Assembly: GCA_900541285.1 (NCBI GenBank)
Contig: UQJA01000035.1
Location: 1 to 16,013 of the forward strand
Origin: an uncultured Collinsella sp.
Lineage (GTDB): Bacteria > Actinomycetota > Coriobacteriia > Coriobacteriales > Coriobacteriaceae
Direction: 5' to 3'
Length of the DNA: 16,013 bases
The notes beneath the pieces are model-generated. The model was not told the DNA's origin. It saw nothing but the letters and a program-made list of their open reading frames with translations, and did no database searches. Position 1 is the stretch's first letter, and every line of letters starts with the position of its first letter. A program made the translations under genes and the position numbers. Shown here one piece after another: positions 13,212 to 16,013 of this stretch.

Positions 13212-14551
13212 TCGACCGCCGCGCCCAGCGCGATAGTTCAATATCAATCTTTCGCATCATTGCCGTTGCCTGCGCCATTTGTGTGCTGGTGTACTTTATT
13301 TTTGCCTTGGTGACCGGTATCGAGCCGATCGCCACGGTGATTGCCTGCGCGCTGCTGTGCATCTTTCTGTGCATCTTTATCTTTTTGACGCTCAATCCCG
13401 ATTCGGTGCGCTCCCAGTACACCGAGGAGACGCTCTCGGTGGCCTCGGCCATGCTCGAGGACATTAAGGGCGGTCTGACGCAGGAGTCGGCGCGTTTGGT
13501 GTGCCGGCGCATTTTGCCCGAGACGCGCGCCATGACGGTGGCCATCACCGACGAGGGCAACGTGTTGGCCTGCGCAGGCGAGTTTGAGGAAAAACTACTG
13601 CCAGATTCTCCCATCCACACGCTTGCCACACGCTACGTTATCGAACATGGCATCGTGCAGTCGTTCAACCGTATGGTGGATGTCGTGGGCTCGGATGGCT
13701 CGCACAACCAAGTCCCCGCCGGCATTATCGCCCCCATCAAGGTGGGCGATCGTACCGTCGGCACGCTCAAGTTCTACTACAAGACCCCGCGCGCCGTCGA
13801 CCGTACCCAGTACGCGCTTGCCTCGGGCTTTGCCGAGATCTTGTCCACGCAGCTCGCCATCCACGAGCTCGAGGTGCAAAAGGAACTCACGGCGCGCGCC
13901 GAGGTGCGTGCGCTGCAGGCGCAGATTAACCCGCACTTCCTGTTCAACACGCTGAACACCATTGCATCGTTTACGCGCACCGACCCGCTGCGGGCCCGCG
14001 AACTGCTTCGTGAGTTCTCATCGTTCTATCGTGCCACGCTCGACAACTCGGGATCGCTTATTCCGGTCTCGCGCGAGGTCGCACAGACCAAGCGCTACCT
14101 TACCTTTGAGAAGGCCCGCTTTGGCGAGGACCGCGTGCTTGCGACGTTCGATGTGTCCGAGGACGTGGAAGATACGCTGGTGCCGGCGTTCGTGATCCAG
14201 CCGATTGTCGAGAACGCCGTACGTCATGGTATGGGCGATGACGACGCCCTGAGGATCGACGTGACCGTTCACCAAGACGGCGAGGATGCAATCTTGATTG
14301 CCGTGGCCGATAATGGCGTGGGCATGGATGAGGGTACCGCCGCCAGACTGTTTGACGAGCGTTCTGCCCGTCCCGACGCCAGCTCTCCCCAGGGTGGCGG
14401 CGCCGGTGTGGCCATGCACAATATTTCGGAGCGCATCCATCGCTTTTATGGGCCGCACTCCTATACGCGTGTCGAATCGGCGCCGGGCAAGGGCACCAAA
14501 GTGCTCCTTCATCTTGATTTGTCAGAGAGCATCTTCGACATTCAAGAGTAA
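13208..14551 (+). CDS. LytS-type sensor histidine kinase (second system)
   Basis: A membrane kinase of 447 residues, paralogous to the one at 7296-8681. Two membrane segments (about 14-36 and 40-61) are followed by a GAF-like region (about 75-225). The His_kinase domain has His 243 in QAQINPHFLFNT, and the ATPase domain has the N box IVENAVRH (Asn 336), DNGVGMDE and AGVAMHNISERI. The LASGFA...LSTQLA and ELTAR linker segments are nearly identical in both kinases. The start overlaps the glycosyltransferase stop by four bases and has GGAGGGGG (13196-13203) upstream, so it is translated by coupling as part of a glycosyltransferase-kinase-regulator unit. The stimulus is unknown; the tiny external loop suggests membrane or cytoplasmic sensing. 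Confidence 0.93.
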   Translation: MIDRRAQRDSSISIFRIIAVACAICVLVYFIFALVTGIEPIATVIACALLCIFLCIFIFLTLNPDSVRSQYTEETLSVASAMLEDIKGGLTQESARLVCRRILPETRAMTVAITDEGNVLACAGEFEEKLLPDSPIHTLATRYVIEHGIVQSFNRMVDVVGSDGSHNQVPAGIIAPIKVGDRTVGTLKFYYKTPRAVDRTQYALASGFAEILSTQLAIHELEVQKELTARAEVRALQAQINPHFLFNTLNTIASFTRTDPLRARELLREFSSFYRATLDNSGSLIPVSREVAQTKRYLTFEKARFGEDRVLATFDVSEDVEDTLVPAFVIQPIVENAVRHGMGDDDALRIDVTVHQDGEDAILIAVADNGVGMDEGTAARLFDERSARPDASSPQGGGAGVAMHNISERIHRFYGPHSYTRVESAPGKGTKVLLHLDLSESIFDIQE

Positions 14552-14623
14552 AATAAAAGGCTACGGGCTCAACGTCATGCGACGGATGCCCGGCGTAGTT
14601 AGTTGACGAAAGGTTTTATCCCT

Positions 14624-15340
14624 ATGCTGCGTGCGATGATTGTGGATGATGAGGCGCCGGCTCGCTCGGAGCTTCGCTTCCTGCTCGAGCAAACGGGCAA
14701 GATCGGCACGATCACGGAGGCGTCGAGCGTCCGCTCCGCCATCGAGATGCTTATGGAAAGTCGCGTGGATGTCGTGTTTCTCGATATCTCGATGCCCGGT
14801 GCCTCGGGCCTGCAACTTGCCGAGGCGCTGCATAAGCTCAAAAATCCGCCGGCGATCGTGTTTGTGACTGCGTATAGTGACCATGCGGTCGAGGCATTCG
14901 ACGTGGATGCCGTCGATTATCTGATGAAGCCGGTCGAGGAAGCTCGCTTGGATCGCGCGATCGAGAAGGTCATGCAACGCACCAAGCCGGTTACGGACAG
15001 CAAGGTGACCATCGAGCGTATCCCGGTGGAAAAGGGCGGCCGCAAGGTGCTCATTCCCGTGGACGACATTCGCTTTATCATGGCCAAGGACGATTACTCC
15101 TGCATCTATACCGTCGATGATCGCTTTTTGTCGACGACCTCGCTGGCGCAGTTTGAGGCCAAGCTCTGCGACTTTGGCTTCTTCCGTGTTCACCGCCGCT
15201 ATATCGTCAACTTGGCGTGCGTCACGGATGTGGAGACGGTGCCCTCGGGCGCCATCCAGCTGGGCATTACGGGCGTCGACGAACGCGTGCCGGTTTCGCG
15301 CCGCCGCGTCGTGCCGCTCAAGAAGGCTCTGAGTCTCTAG
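14624..15340 (+). CDS. LytTR-family response regulator (second system)
   Basis: A 238-residue regulator, partner of the preceding kinase. The receiver domain (about 1-118) has Asp 8/Asp 9, phosphoacceptor Asp 54 in FLDISMPG, Thr 82 and Lys 102. The LytTR domain (about 128-236) has VLIPVDDIRFIMA, RVHRRYIVNL and VPVSRRR. ATG at 14624 is preferred: GAAAGG (14608-14613) lies ten bases upstream, whereas an in-frame TTG at 14603 has no ribosome site. The 72-bp gap after the kinase contains short inverted matches (CTACG/CGTAG) but no terminator, so the two genes are probably one transcript. A strong terminator follows directly. Confidence 0.94.
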   Translation: MLRAMIVDDEAPARSELRFLLEQTGKIGTITEASSVRSAIEMLMESRVDVVFLDISMPGASGLQLAEALHKLKNPPAIVFVTAYSDHAVEAFDVDAVDYLMKPVEEARLDRAIEKVMQRTKPVTDSKVTIERIPVEKGGRKVLIPVDDIRFIMAKDDYSCIYTVDDRFLSTTSLAQFEAKLCDFGFFRVHRRYIVNLACVTDVETVPSGAIQLGITGVDERVPVSRRRVVPLKKALSL

Positions 15341-15347
15341 CACACTG

Positions 15348-15396
15348 GCCCCGCAGCCCTGTAGACCCATCGTCTGCGGAGCCGTGGGGCTTTTTT
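15348..15396 (+). terminator. Intrinsic terminator of the glycosyltransferase-kinase-regulator unit
   Basis: GCCCC (15348-15352) pairs with GGGGC (15386-15390) and GCAG (15353-15356) with CTGC (15374-15377), with an asymmetric bulge, followed by six T (15391-15396). An alternative inner stem is CCGCAG with CTGCGG. It ends 40 bp before the phosphodiesterase start. Confidence 0.75.
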
Positions 15397-15436
15397 GTAT
15401 GTATCTGCCGAATCGTTTTTTTGCGGAAGGGATCCC

Positions 15437-15904
15437 ATGAACAGTGCAAGCGCCAAGCGTATCGACATCATCTCGGACACCCACGGCTATTTATCGCCTG
15501 CGCTCCTGGATGAGCTTGAGGGCGCAGACCTGATCATCCACGCCGGCGACCTCACGTCAGAGATGGACTACGAGCACCTATGCACCATCGCCCCCGTGCG
15601 GGCCGTACTGGGTAACAACGATTACTACCGCGACTACGGCCCCGATGTAGACCGTCTTGCGCTCTTTACCTACGAAGGCCTTAAATTCGCCGTAGCCCAC
15701 TACCGCGAAGACCTTCCGGTGGGATCCGTAGACGTAGCCATCAACGGCCACACCCACGTAACCAAAGAAGCCCAAGTGGGCCGTTGCTTAGTCCTCAACC
15801 CGGGCAGCGCCAGCTACCCCAGAGGCACCCGAGGCCCCACCATGGCCAGAATGCTAGTAAAAGACGGCAAGATCATAAGCACCAAGTTTATTGACCTAGA
15901 CTAA
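15437..15904 (+). CDS. YfcE/MJ0936-type metallophosphodiesterase
   Basis: A small cytoplasmic calcineurin-like phosphodiesterase of 155 residues, slightly short for the family. Metal-binding motifs run in order: DIISDTHG (Asp 14, His 16), IIHAGDL (Asp 38), VLGNND (Asn 60), His 88 in VAHYRED, and INGHTH (His 105, His 107), then VLNPGS. Family members hydrolyse phosphodiesters in vitro; physiological substrates are poorly known. ATG at 15437 follows GGAAGGG (15425-15431) by five bases; an in-frame ATG at 15395 overlaps the preceding terminator's T tract. Codon use shifts in the second half (from about 15680) toward AGA, CTA, TTA, GTA and ATA, unlike neighbouring genes. Confidence 0.9.
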   Translation: MNSASAKRIDIISDTHGYLSPALLDELEGADLIIHAGDLTSEMDYEHLCTIAPVRAVLGNNDYYRDYGPDVDRLALFTYEGLKFAVAHYREDLPVGSVDVAINGHTHVTKEAQVGRCLVLNPGSASYPRGTRGPTMARMLVKDGKIISTKFIDLD

Positions 15905-15912
15905 CCGCAACA

Positions 15913-15945
15913 AAAACGGGGGATGCACAATGCATCCCCCGTTTT
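15913..15945. terminator. Bidirectional intrinsic terminator
   Basis: A 15-bp perfect stem (15913-15927 with 15931-15945), AAAACGGGGGATGCA on the left, has a CAA loop. T-rich sequence follows on both strands. It lies 8 bp after the phosphodiesterase stop and directly after the likely stop of a convergent minus-strand gene, so it serves both. Confidence 0.88.
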
Positions 15946-15947
15946 CT

Positions 15948-16013
15948 TTAAGCCAAAGGCCGAAGTTCAACAAGATCCATCAGACCAATCCCGCCGAGGA
16001 GCACGCGGGCTAG
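15948..16013 (-). CDS. Probable C-terminal end of a convergent gene (runs off window)
   Basis: On the minus strand a frame open from the window edge encodes 21 residues ending GLMDLVELRPLA, then TAA at 15950-15948. Its stop abuts the bidirectional terminator, as expected for a convergent gene. Too little is visible to name a family. The call rests on position and an open frame only. Confidence 0.4.
   Translation of the reverse strand, partial: LARVLLGGIGLMDLVELRPLA

Overview
The window looks like chromosome of a high-G+C, anaerobic, gut-type actinobacterium. My best guess is a Coriobacteriia member close to Collinsella. This rests on C-ending codon bias in the likely highly expressed genes, a pyruvate:ferredoxin oxidoreductase, fermentative carbamate kinase, LytTR-type regulators and intergenic palindromes built on a 'gtcattggggacg' core. 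It is an inference from style, not a database match.

Layout. (1) 1-1153: 3' end of pyruvate:ferredoxin/flavodoxin oxidoreductase (nifJ), followed by a 655-bp gap dense in palindromes, with an intrinsic terminator inside a perfect 29-bp inverted repeat. (2) 1809-2771: carbamate kinase (arcC), with a terminator. (3) 2960-3961, minus strand: membrane-anchored C39-type cysteine peptidase, convergent with arcC; a palindromic repeat between them runs into its stop codon. (4) 4317-7177: APC-superfamily amino-acid permease and a metal-dependent amidohydrolase on the same strand, possibly a catabolic pair feeding carbamate kinase. (5) 7296-9454: LytS-type sensor kinase and LytTR response regulator. 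(6) 9547-10491: zinc-dependent phospholipase C-like protein. (7) 10593-11852: UMF1/Atg22-like MFS transporter. (8) 12024-15340: three-gene unit of family-2-like glycosyltransferase, a second LytS-type kinase (ATGA overlap) and a second LytTR regulator. (9) 15437-15904: YfcE/MJ0936-type phosphodiesterase, then a strong bidirectional terminator and probably the last codons of a convergent gene running off the right edge.

Working together. The left half is energy and amino-acid metabolism: pyruvate oxidation, ATP from carbamoyl phosphate, uptake and hydrolysis of an amino-acid or peptide-like substrate. The right half is signalling and envelope: two paralogous LytS/LytTR systems about 4.5 kb apart, bracketing a phospholipase-like protein, a transporter and a glycosyltransferase. 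The most interesting signals are the paired paralogous two-component systems (one co-translated with a glycosyltransferase), terminators sitting only 20-40 bp upstream of three gene starts, CCGTTC boxes shared by the leaders of arcC, the permease and the first kinase, and the unusually palindromic spacer after nifJ. I saw no CRISPR array, tRNA, rRNA, insertion sequence or prophage.
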